From the NCBI RefSeq assembly GCF_026914265.1, contig NC_069124.1, positions 52,495,388 through 52,559,387 of the forward strand: DNA of 64,000 nucleotides, read 5' to 3'. The DNA comes from Mya arenaria (Eukaryota > Mollusca > Bivalvia > Myida > Myidae). Within the stretch, counting starts at the first letter, position 1, and each line of letters begins with the position of its first letter. This document shows, piece after piece, positions 38,441-50,100 of this stretch. The notes beneath the pieces are model-generated. The model did no database searches. It was not told where the DNA came from and worked only from the letters and a program-made list of their open reading frames with translations. A program made the position numbers and the translations under genes.

Positions 38441-39370
38441 CCAAGTGCGTAAATAACTGACCTGATGACTAGCCAAGTGCGTTTCCAACTGACCTTATAA
38501 CTAACTTCGTGTGTTACTAACTGGACTGATAACTAGCCAAAGTGCGTTGCCAACTGGTCTGTTCACTTATCCGATGTGTTTAAAACTGGTCCGATAACTA
38601 GCCTAGGTCGTTACCAACTGACCTGCTAACTTTCCGAAGTATGTAACCAACTGGCCTGCTAACAATCCTAAGTGCGTTTCCAACTGGCCTGATAATTATC
38701 TTTATTGCGTTGCCAACTGACCTGTTCACTTATACGATGTGTTCAAAACTGGTCTGATAACTAGCCTAGGTCGTTATCAACTGGCCTGAAACTACACAAG
38801 GGCGTTGCAAACTGGCATTGTAACCAGCTAAGTGCCTTACCAAATCGCCTGATAAATATCTCAGTGGGATACCAAAAGGCCCGATAACTAGCAAAGTGCG
38901 TCACCAACTCGCATGATAACTACCTCAGTGGGATACCAAAAGCCCCGATAACTAGCAAAGTGCTTCACCAACTCGCCTGATAACTACCTCAGTGGGATAC
39001 CAACAGGCCCGATAACAAGCAATGTGTGTCACCAACTCGCCCGATAACTACCTCAGTGGGATACCAACAGACCTGATAACTAGCAAAGTGCGTCGCTAAC
39101 TCGCCTGATAACTACCACAGTTGGATACCAACATACCTGATAACTAGCAAAGTGCGTCGCCAACTCCCCTGATAACTACCTCAGTGGGATACCAACAGAC
39201 CTGATAACTAGCAAAGTGCGTCACCAACCCGCCTGATAACTAACTCAGTGGGATACCAACAGGCCCGATAACAAGCAAAGTGTGTCACCAACTCGCATGA
39301 TAACTGTGTCAGTACGATTCTAGCTGACCTGCCTGATAACTGTTTCAGTACAATACCAACTGGCCAACCT
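38441..39370. repeat. degenerate 32/33-bp array with 64-65 bp dimer structure
   Basis: It continues the same array with a changed unit (ACTAGCCAAGTGCGT, ACCAACTGGCCTGATA). From about 38860 two types alternate: CTACCTCAGTGGGATACC and CTAGCAAAGTGCGTCACC, giving a dimer. Confidence 0.9.
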
Positions 39371-40750
39371 GATAACTGTGTCAGTACGATACCAACTGGC
39401 CTGCCTGATAACTAGCTCAGTACGATACCAACTGGTCTGCCTGATAACTAGCTCAATACAATACCAACTGGCCTGCCTGATAACTAGCTCAGCACGATAC
39501 CAACTGGCCTGCCTGATGACTAGCTCAGTACGATACCAACTGGCCTGCCTGATGACTAGCTCAGTACGATACCAACTGGCCTGCCTGATAACTAGCTCAG
39601 TACAATACCAACTGGTCTGCCTGATAACTAGCTCAATACAATACCAACTGGCCTGCCTGATAACTTGCTCAGCACGATACCAACTGGCCTGCCTGATGAC
39701 TAGCTCAGTACGATACCAACTGGCCTGCCTGATAACTAGCTCAGTACAATACCAACTGGTCTGCCTGATAACTAGCTCAGTACGATACCAACTGGCCTGC
39801 CTGATAACTAGCTCAGTACGATACCAACTGGCCTGCCTGATAACTAGCTCAGTACGATACCAACTGGCCTGCCTGATAACTAGCTCAGTACAATACCAAC
39901 TGGCCTGCCTGATAAGTAGCTCAATACGATACCAACTGGCCTGCCTGATGACTAGCTCAGTACGATACCAACTGGCCTGCCTGATAACTAGCTCAGTACA
40001 ATACCAACTGGCCTGCCTGATAACTAGCTCAATACGATACCAACTGGCCTGCCTGATGACTAGCTCAGTACGATACCAACTGGCCTGCCTGATAACTAGT
40101 TCAATACGATACCAACTGGCCTGCCTGATAACTAGCTCAGTACGATACCAACTGGCCTACCTGATTACTAGCTCAGTACGATACCAACTGGCCTGCCTGA
40201 TTACTAGCTCAGTACGATACCAACTGGCCTGCCTGATAACTAGCTCAGTACGATACAAACTGGCCTGCCTGATAACTAGCTCAGTACGATACAAACTGGC
40301 CTACCTGATAACTAGCTCAGTACGATACCAACTGGCCTGCCTGATAACTAGCTCAGTACGATACCAACTGGCCTGCCTGATAACTAGCTCAGTACGATAC
40401 CAACTGGCCTGCCTGATAACTAGCTCAGTACGATACCAACTGGCCTGCCTGATAACTAGCTCAGTACGATACCAACTGGCCTTTTAACTAAACAAGTGCC
40501 TTCCCAACGTGCCTGATAACTAGCATAGTGTGCATTACATACGAAGTGTGGTACCAACTGGCATTAACAATAGACCGATGCGTACCCAGATGGTCTCATT
40601 TCTAGCCTAGCGCGTAACCAGTTGTCCAAATCATTAGTTGAGTCCGTTACAAACTGGCCTGAAACTTAGTTTAATGCGTTTCCATCTAGCCTGATAAATA
40701 GCCCAGTGCCTAACCAACTGGTCTGATGATTAGCACAGGTAACGGCTTAT
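39371..40750. repeat. 36-bp tandem array, about 31 units, with degenerate right tail
   Basis: Unit: CAGTACGATACCAACTGG, CCTGCCTGATAACTAGCT. 36 bp is 12 codons, so one forward frame (39378-40487, 369 codons) stays open and would read as a repeated SVRYQLACLITS. The regular part ends at about 40490; a diverged tail follows to 40750. The shared GATACCAACTGGCCTG core shows common descent with the 32-bp array. Confidence 0.95.
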
Positions 40751-41427
40751 TTCATTTATGATAAACATGTTAATTAACAAATATCGACTTATATCCCTAT
40801 ATGTGGTTATGGTTACATTATCAGTTATTTACAATATAGTATGTGTTACAACTCCTTATCTGGACCAATATACTACTTTTAAAGAGTTTATAACACGCTT
40901 GTACTTATCAATTTATAACTGAAAATTGATAAGTATATACTTATGTAACACGTATGCTATAAGATAATAATATTTGGTTCGGGTATGAACAATATTCGAT
41001 AGATTCAAAGTTTTTGATTAGTAAATGTTATCCTTATTAATAAAGGATTTTTTATGAAATCAACTACAGAACAACAATGCAAATATATTTTTTTAGTAAG
41101 TAATTTAACAAATTGTCATAAGTATAGAAAGTAAAAATGTCAAACTTACTTAAGTATTTTGCTTTCTTGCTTGATGTTTTGCTATTGGTGTACAGACATT
41201 TACTATATTTCGTATATGCGTTCACCTGTAAATACTGATAATACTATTTGTCCACATGGGTCATGACCTTCTGGATGTTATGCGAATCAAACTTTGAAAC
41301 ATTGAAACTTAATCATTTCTATTGTAAAACGAGCCACAAAGGGTTCAGAGTAAATACCCAGTGATACACACTGTAAACCATGGCAATGTTTAGTAGTACA
41401 TGTAACTCCTTTTTCTCACACACGTAC
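40751..41427. other. AT-rich spacer; possible further exons of the lectin-like gene
   Basis: No exon could be recognised, although the gene at 41428-42779 (-) must continue to the left of its donor site. Confidence 0.4.
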
Positions 41428-42779
41428 CTCAAACCTAACCCACACGTGTGTACCCACCAGGGAATTGCATTGTTTTTTTCTATAAAGAAATATACAGGTG
41501 CCTCCTTGGGCTAGTAAGTTGTTGAGGAAACCGGGGTCATAGTCGGGTTTGTTGAAGTTCCAGGTGTCCCATTGCCTCTGTCCGTTCTCGCCGTCGTTTC
41601 TGGCCGCTATCCAGTAGTCCAATATATGATAATATATAATATATACTTTCAATTTAGCAGTTAAACTTACCGACTTAACTCCTGAGAATCTTAATTATGC
41701 TTGCTATAAAACACCTCACTGGCAATCAATTTAAAACTAATATAATACAAATACACATTAAAACACTTAGATTAATTAATAATTTAATTTGAAAATTTAA
41801 GAATTACTTCTACTGATGGACAGCATACATCCGAGGTCGTTTTCGATAGTAAATGGCAAAGGAGTTCCGAATGCGGCACTATCAGATATATCAGGTACCA
41901 TTGTTCCTAGAAGCCTTTTTGTTATGTCAAGTTATGTCAATGTTTGCCGTTGATTGCGATGAAAATTTGACAAAAAATAACATTCATCATAAAATTTCTC
42001 GTGTTAAACAAAACGCAACATTACTAAACGAAAACAATCCCAGTGAGCTTTTAAACTGCACTCTCACAGATTGAACGTTTTAACAACTTTTCTTTTATTT
42101 TTTTTTTGTCTTGGAACTAGCCAATTTATGCGAAGATGCTTGAAAAGCAGTCACATAAGACTGCTGCTAACTAAAATTAGATAGCAGATTTTTATATTTA
42201 AGTTAAAAAATGATGTTTTATGCATTTTTATTAAACCGTAAGTAACGCTTTTAGCCATAAAACATTAATTTTCGAACGGAAATATAAAAATCTGCAATTT
42301 ATTCTTTATTCAGCAGTCTTTTATCATCGGTTTGCAGATATTTACCTAAAAATTAGCTCATTCCAAGACAAGAAATAAAATAGTTGTAAAAACGGTAAAT
42401 CTGTGAGAGTGCAGCTTTAATATATGGTATTAGATAATTACGTATTTCAACTGTTCACGAACATAACGGACACTCATCGTACCTGATTCGTGTATATTTT
42501 CCACTCGCCGTCACTCAGCCACCGCTCCTTGCCACTGCTACTGCGTGACATCAGTTCACAAGCACGTGTCTCGCCGTTGTAGCGAGCCGCGTGGCAGCTT
42601 TCACCGGTATTTCCGTGTTGCGCGCACAGCGAGCTGCACCTCATGGCCGAACGCGCTGTCGTCTTATCTAAAATTGTTCCCGTCAATGCCGAACCCGTGT
42701 ACTTCTGATAGTCTTGGGTTGAAACCTCATCCGTTGTCGTCGCAAGTAACTGAAGCAGCAAGATACCGACCAGCTGCAT
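41428..42779 (-). CDS. secreted PAN/apple-domain and C-type-lectin-like protein, partial
   Basis: The first exon (42779-42480) begins with an ATG and a hydrophobic signal-peptide-like MQLVGILLLQLLATT. A Cys-rich stretch follows with CSSLCAQHG, CHAARYN, CELMSR and a closing W..Y, the spacing of a PAN/apple domain (carbohydrate or protein binding, extracellular). It ends at a GTACGA donor after AATCAG. A second exon (about 41640-41428) reads DYWIAARNDGENGQRQW then FLNNLLAQGGTCIFL, resembling the WIG..W / N-N-C core of a C-type lectin domain. Its 5' border is unclear: the only nearby acceptor is in the wrong phase for a direct join, so an exon between them may be missed. The 3' end is not in view. 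A family A MITE sits in the intron. Signal peptide and PAN call are moderate, lectin call weak. Confidence 0.5.
42051..42420. mobile_element. palindromic MITE family A, copy 3 (reversed)
   Basis: Ends TTAAACTGCACTCTCACAG and CTGTGAGAGTGCAGCTTTAA. Internal landmarks run in the opposite order to copies 1 and 2, and the central palindrome is slightly worn (AAACCGTAAGTAACGCTTTT). It lies in the intron of the lectin-like gene. Confidence 0.87.
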
Positions 42780-43909
42780 ATTTGCCCAAAGTGTGCGACA
42801 ACTGCAAGAGTCGACTGTCTGCGTCCTAGTGTCTATCTGAATGCGTCGGTCGTTGTTTGGAAGTTAGGTTTCTGCAGCTATGGCAAACAGACACGCGCTA
42901 AATGTATCGAGTCTTAAAGCTGCATTGCCGACAGGATTTGATTCGGGTAATTTTATAGATTCTTGTCTGCCCAAGTCAGTCCACTCTCCGGGATAAAGAG
43001 TAAGCCGGCTGCTTTACTCTGTATGTTAGAACACTACAATTAACGGTATAGTAACAGTAACAATTATCAAACTGGAACTGTAGTTTGCAGTTACGGTCAG
43101 GATTACATGTAGTTTCTTTCTTTAAATCAATATGACCATAACTGCAAGCTGATCATTCCTCCTTTGACTGGAACAACCGAAACATGAGTCCTATAATCAT
43201 ATATTATTAAAAAAATACCCATTTCATAATATTGTTAATATATCGAAAATAGTACCCCAGAAGCCACATTTAAGAAGTTATTATCCATACCCTATTTAAT
43301 GCCACTGATACAAATCAGTCGATTAGCCAGTTATATTTAGTGTCAATTTAAAACACATTACAAGTAATTGAATCTTGAAATTAAGTTAAATCTAATATGT
43401 TTTTTTTAATACAGCCCCATACTTATTTTGTTTTTGTTTTACCTATTGCCTGTGAATAAATCGTCTATGAGAGAATGGGCAATTAAATGAGTAAAATAAA
43501 TAGAGGATATTTGTTTATTTTAGTGTAAGATCGTATTTTATTTCTCGAGTTTCATAGAAAAACATATTTTCACAAGTTGCAAAGCCTTAGTTTATCTATG
43601 ATCACGAGCAGTTTGGTACGAATAGTTTGTTGAGGCGTGGGTGGGGTAAACAAAATATCTGTAAATTGTTGTGTGAAATTTGACTTGGGTATTTTTCTGT
43701 TATTGGGTTCTAATTACGAGACGCATTAGGTTCTGTGTAGTCGTCCAGTAATTCGCCGACAATATAGTTATTGTTTTGTTGTTACTGTTTTATATCCACG
43801 GTGCAAGGGGGCGTTGCCGTTTGTTTTTACATTATGTATGTATTCTCCAGATTCCAAACAAATACTCATTAACAAGTACATAATTCTGATCTAAAATCTG
43901 ATCTTAGTA
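42780..43909. other. upstream flank of the lectin-like gene and AT-rich DNA
   Basis: No promoter motif or gene recognised. Confidence 0.4.
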
Positions 43910-43995
43910 AATTGAGGCCACAATTTACTAAGTCGTGGCCTCAAGTTAGTAAGTTGTGGCCACAATTTACTAAGTTGTGGCCACAATATAAATTA
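43910..43995. repeat. 21-bp tandem repeat, about 4 copies
   Basis: Repeated ACTAAGTTGTGGCCACAAT with one TCGTGGCCTCAAG variant. Each copy has a GTGGCCAC palindrome. Confidence 0.85.
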
Positions 43996-44073
43996 AGTGT
44001 TGCGGATGTCACCTCTGTGCCACCGTAGTATGCCCTTGTAGCGAACGAAATCTAATATTTATATAGACCTAAA

Positions 44074-44565
44074 GCAGTGTGTGTTTACCACGTGATAAAT
44101 TGCGTCATAAATGCTACGTCGGAAGGCAAAATTTAGTTTCGAATGAAAACTTTAAACAAAGATAACTTCAGCATTTCTTCACCATTTTAAATGAAACATA
44201 GCACAGCTTTGTCCGCTTAAGGAGCCCCGCCTCCGGCCTTTGACCAGAATTTGATTGAGAGTTTAGTTTCTTAAAACACTATGACAAACCTTTTCACAAT
44301 ACGGCCGTCTGACGAAGCACTGTCAAAACATAAGTTTGGAATCAGGTTTGTTGAAGTGTTTGATGAAACTAATCACCTTATCAAACTCCGGTAATAAAAC
44401 GAAGGCGGGGCTCTTTAAGCGGCATAAACTGCCCTTTGTTTTATTTAATTTGGTGTTGTAAAACAACAGTTATCTTTGTTTTAGTGTCCATTTGTAGCAA
44501 AATGTTGCCTTCCGACGTAGCATATATGACGTAATTTATCACGTGGTATACACACACTGAATTAA
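44074..44565. mobile_element. palindromic MITE family B, copy 2, with flanking direct repeat
   Basis: Ends GCAGTGTGTGTTTACCACG and CGTGGTATACACACACTG; inner landmarks GGAGCCCCGCCTCC and AAGGCGGGGCTC as in the copy at 35496. An 11-bp direct repeat ATAGACCTAAA lies on both sides (44063-44073 and 44566-44576), consistent with a target duplication. Confidence 0.85.
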
Positions 44566-44576
44566 ATAGACCTAAA

Positions 44577-45289
44577 TGATTGGTGTTCATAAAACCATCT
44601 CAAGTAATTCACTTGCTAAAGTAGATTTCTTAAAATTGACGTTGTCAAATTATGAAAATTATTCACGACCAGTCAGAAACTTAAATAAGGAAAATGATAA
44701 GTTAGGAAATGACTAAAATGTTTCGGGACTGCATAGTATGATGCCTCGCCCTGATATAACACCTTTAGGCTGTGAATCAAATTTGCAATATCACTATAAA
44801 AGATACTGACATCATTTCTCATAAACAATACGTTGACATTTCCCCAGCCGCTGATTGTAAAAGCTTATAATATTTTAATTGTTTTCGATACCTCGCGCTG
44901 AGCTCACAATCAAAGAACAGTATAAATTAATTAAAATCAGTAATACAACTACCTGATTTAAATCGTATGCCGACGCCATGCTTTTGGTTAGTTACACTTT
45001 ACACTTTACAACTGTCTCTGATACAATTGTTGTTAAAATACAAATGAAATATTTACACTTTTGCATGAGAATGCTTTCAAATGCTAGCCATGGCATTACG
45101 GTGTGAAATGTGACAAAAGCAAATGTTTTAATTTTCCATTTTTGGCATCGTATCAAAAGCAAGTAGATAAAAGTCATTAGAAAGAAGCGTAAGCAACTTT
45201 TAACGTATCACTCACCGTAAGAACACATTACATCATATGGGTCTGCATTCTAGTTATTATCGCAAAATAAACCCAAATACAACACTTTT
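44577..45289. other. AT-rich spacer
   Basis: Nothing recognised. Confidence 0.45.
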
Positions 45290-46440
45290 ATATTCCCATC
45301 AATACAACATTTCCCCTACATTACCAAATTTCGCCGACAATGCCACAAATTTCCTACACTGCCAGATTTCCCCTACAAAAACACATGTCCCATTCAATGC
45401 CACATTTCCCTTACAATGCAACATTCCTCCTTCAAAGCCACATTTCCCCTACAATACCACAATTCCTATACATTGGAACATTTCCCGTGCAATGCCACAT
45501 TCCTCCTACAATGCCAGATTTCCTCTACAACGCCATATTTCCCCTACAAGCCAACATTTTCCCTACGATGCCAAATTTCCCTTACAACGCCCTAACAACG
45601 CCACAATTCCCCCATACAGTGCAACATTTCCCATACAATGCCACAATTCTCCAAAACAATGCCCTATTTCCCTTAAAACGCAACATGTTCACTACAATGC
45701 GATATCTTCCTTACAATAACACAATTCCCCTACAATGCCAATTTTCCCCTACAACGCCAGATTTCCCTACATTTACCATACAATGCCAGATTTCCACTAC
45801 AATACAACATTTCTCCTACAATACAACATTTACCATACAGTGCCATATTTCCATTAAAATGCCACATTTCCTAATACAATGCCACATATCCGCTACAAGC
45901 CACATTCACCATACACCATACAATGCCATATTTCCCCTTCAATGCCACCTTTCCCTATATTTCCCATTACAATGCCACATTAACGTTACAAGCCACATTT
46001 TCATTACAATGCCAAATATCCCCTATAACGCCACATTTCCCCCTATACAATGCCACATTTCCCCCAATACAATGCCACATTTACCATACAACGCCACATT
46101 TTCCCTACAATGCCAAATTTCCCCTATATACAAGGCCAGATTTCCCCATAGAATGCCACATTTTCCCAACAATGCCACATCTCCCTATATTTCCCAATAC
46201 AATGCCACATTTACGTAACAAGCCATATTTTCATTACAATGCCAAATATCCCCTACAATGCCACAATTTCCCACTTTTTTTACAATACCAAATTTACCAT
46301 ACAATCCCACATTTCCCCTACAATGCCAGATTTCCGGAAAAATGCCACATTAGCCGTATAACGCCACATTTCCCTTACAGTCCCACATTTCCCATCCAAT
46401 GCCACATTTCCCATACAACGCCACATTTCCCATTTTCCTG
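45290..46440. repeat. degenerate tandem array, roughly 19-bp unit, about 55-60 copies
   Basis: Loose repetition of CAATGCCACATTTCCCCTA with many substitutions and length changes (CAACGCC, CAATACAAC, TTTCCCATA). Two forward frames are open across parts of it (292 and 231 codons) because the unit is poor in stops; this is repeat composition, not a gene signal. Confidence 0.93.
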
Positions 46441-47163
46441 CTTATATCAGTACATTTGTTTGAAACGTTTTAATGAAATAATGTGGAAAATAACGCTTCA
46501 ATACATCGACTTTCAATGCAGAACGCGGTATATAATTTATTTTGATGTCATAAATTGGCACTTCACAAGCAAAATATGTGGTTGGCTTAACATTGCTATC
46601 GGCCTGAAGCGATTGTAAAACGATCATGATGTTTGAAGATATTCCATTGGTGACCAAATATTTCTGTCGCTGTGTTCCTCAAGCCAAACGTTTCAAACGT
46701 TACTTAAGAATGAACATTGTTTTTCTGCGTTTCATTGATGTATGAAGTGTTTGAAAAATTACACCTAATTTGCATTAACACCGAAGGGTTTGGGTTGTTT
46801 TATCCAATAGGATTTAAGCATTTACTCGCACCTACTCAAAGTTGTAATTATACGAATATTAAAAGTAGCCATGATTTGCTTATTTGACACGTACTCGTTC
46901 GAGAATATATTTCTAAGACGGCTGGACTAAGTGCCAGTGTTTTGCAAAACCAGTCTGATAAGCTGCCATTGTGTAAATTGCTGATTTTATATCAATATAA
47001 AATCGAATTTATCTACTTTAGATAATTTTAATATGCGGGTTTTAAAAGGCAAATAGGAAAACAATATCCTGAAAATATAAAAATATAAATAAGCGATATA
47101 TTTTTATGTAAATAATCGCTAAAAACAGTATTTTAAGTTTAGTGGTTTTCCACATGTATATGT
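46441..47163. other. AT-rich DNA downstream of the MIEAP-like gene
   Basis: Presumed 3' UTR and flank. Nothing else recognised. Confidence 0.4.
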
Positions 47164-50100
47164 TTAAACAGGTTTTATATCATCGGTGCCAGTATTGATG
47201 TTCATACTGCTATTGTTCTCTTTCACTGGAGTGTTCGTCCCCTGTGCAACGCCCTTGAATAACAAAGGACCTCTTTCGTGCAGAAACATCGCCGGCCACA
47301 CAACATAATCAACGTGTTTTCCGTTAACTGTATATGGCTTGTAGCGGTTATAATCAAAGGCTTTTCCGCGTATGTCTACGTCTGTATCTACCCAAACGGG
47401 TGGGTCTTGGATAACCATGAGCCAACACAACTCAATACTTTCGTCAATAAATGTGCGTGACAAGTCGATGGCATTCTCAGATTCTGAGAAACGTTTGCGT
47501 ATGTCTTCGAGGAGCTTCTGTAACAACGGTTTAAAAGTGGGTTCTTATTCAGAATCACATACACATGTATAACAAACATCAAATTTGACTGATAAACCTA
47601 TAACTACATACTAAATAATGCATTTATAAAAATATTTTATTACTGATAACAAGTTTGTTACCCTGTATTTAATAACATAAATCGCAATAATATTAAATGA
47701 TTGGTGAATGCTAAAAGATTTACTGCGATCTTTTATAGTACCATAAGATAGAAATACCGTGTTTTATGCACATTTCTTTCAAATCAAACTCGGTATCTTT
47801 CATAATAACCATTGTTTTCGACATATTTTTGGTATATCAAAACAATAATATAAATTGTGGTAAATTATATTTGGGAGTAGGAGTGCATCTTAAATGTTAA
47901 ACTGAGGATTTTAATGTGATAATTCTTTACATTAAAGTACAGCAAATTATGTCACATAATATGAATACATGCATGTTATTCAATTCATAATTAACGCAAA
48001 ACAAAAAAGGTTAATGGAGAAAAGGAATAGTATTTGTACTCAATGTTATGATGTTATATTAAATGTGAGTCGTCCACGGTAAATAAATGACATTCTGTTT
48101 GAAAAGCTCTTAAATTGAAGTTGTGTTTATTATGAATACAATAACGTTGTGGATACCGCGTATGATTGCAATAACGTTGTGGATATGATTACAATAACGT
48201 TGTTGATACCGCGTATGAATACAATAACGTTGTGGATACCGCGTATGATTACAATAACATTGTGGATACCGCGTATGATTAATATAAAGTTATGGATACC
48301 GCTTTGTTGTTTTTTAACACCAATCATGTGTAGACTTACATGTTTTATTCTGACCAAATGCGTTCGGAATGTTTTCTTTCTGTTCTCTTTCAATTGCTTC
48401 ATCATTTCTATGTTGGGCTGCGGCTGTAACAAACAATTTATTACAAATGATTTAACAAGAAAATGCGTACAAGCTTAAAACTAATCAAATAACACATGCA
48501 TTTGTAACAATATCTTGAAGTTTCAAAATTTAGCATTTCCTGTTCATATTTGAAAAAAAACAACAACTGTTTTTAACATACTAGTGTTCTATCATAATAT
48601 CTAAGAACAATATCAGATTTAAAGCTATTATTTATCATAATGTATTATACCAGGCTCGGTTATAACTGTCATATCCCTAGCTAGTAAGAAATCAACAAAC
48701 GACCAGCATAGGTTTGTAAAAAGGCATTTATTTAATACCGTAACAACACTCAGTGGTATAAAAATGTTATTTATCATATGATTGTTTGTTCAAACTAATG
48801 ACAATAAGGAAGTTCTACCTGAAAACTTTGAAGCAATGTTTGTACCTCTTCTAAATCATCTTCTGCCCGTATACGACAAGATTCAAAGATTGTCTGAAAA
48901 ATGTATTATATTATACAGTCGAACCTAAAAATTCGAGCCAAGCGGTAATGCAATTAGTATATAGAAAATAGAGCCAACGAGGATTTCGAACCAAGCGAGT
49001 TCGAGTCAAAAGTGTTCGGCTGTACATTGATATAGTCATTAATCTTATTTCACATAAGGTAAAAAGAAAACATTTTTTAAACAACTACTCATAAGAAGAA
49101 CTCAATAATGGACACCGTGATTAATCACTGAGTGTAAGTGCTTATAGTAGTGTTATATAATGACGATTTAAGTTTTCAAGTTCCAAGTTTTATTTATAAT
49201 AAACAAGAATGTCATAGACCCATGAGGCATAAAGTGCATTATGGTGACTAATACAAAAAATATGTACTTGTGCAGTAACATATTAATTTATAATTTGTAT
49301 ACAAAATTAGATTTAGAACATGCATACATATATAATTATTTAGGTTTTAAAAGAAAGCATACAAGAAAGAGGTTCCTAATCCAAAGTATAGTCTCTTCTT
49401 CTTTCCACGACACTTTTTTCGTGAGACGCTCATAACATTCGGTCCACTCATTGTCATAAAGTTCTGAGTACTGCTCGGCCAGTTTTGTAGGTCTGTTATT
49501 GTCATTGAGGTCGACGATATTTGGATTGTTGTTTGTTAGTTGAGCTGACACCAATCTGCTTAATCTGAAATATTTGCAACATTTATGACAAACAAAAACG
49601 CGGAGGATCTGGTTTCAGTTGAATTAAATGTAGTTTATACAGAGTTAGGAATATTTTTTAAATTTGGTCAAGGATTGCGTCGTTATTATACAAGCAAATC
49701 CAAAATATTTCACACTTGAAGAGGCAGAAAATAGCATAGTCTTTTATAGGCTAAGAAATCTTTTTCCTATCTTTTCTCTAAAAGGTTATTTAGGAATTAC
49801 TGTCAATTTCTTGCTTCTGACGGCGCTAGCTTTGTCTAAGTGTGTGGATGGTAGTCAGGATTTGCATACACCATGATGGGTCTAACGAAGGTTTGTTATC
49901 CATAAACCTTAATGGTCGGCTGGCTTTGTTGCCCAGAAAGGCAATGCTGCTGTTTTAGCTGTTGCAGAGACATCCATCTTGTTAGATATTTTTATACCAA
50001 TGTCCAATATGTGTTTTGCCCACGTTCTGTAGAATCATTTGAGAAGAGGCGAGCTATTCAGGTAATGTGTAGCGGTATGTTGTTGATGTTCAGAAGTACA

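Noticed and set aside
39378-40487. 369-codon frame with a 12-residue repeat as a gene
   Set aside because: The unit length happens to be 36 bp. The array is continuous with a non-coding 32-bp array and has no gene signals.
37630-40490. CRISPR array
   Set aside because: Repeats are directly abutting with no unique spacers, and the host is eukaryotic.
45340-46618. 292- and 231-codon frames as Pro/His-rich proteins
   Set aside because: They lie in a degenerate 19-bp array and two frames are open at once; this reflects composition.
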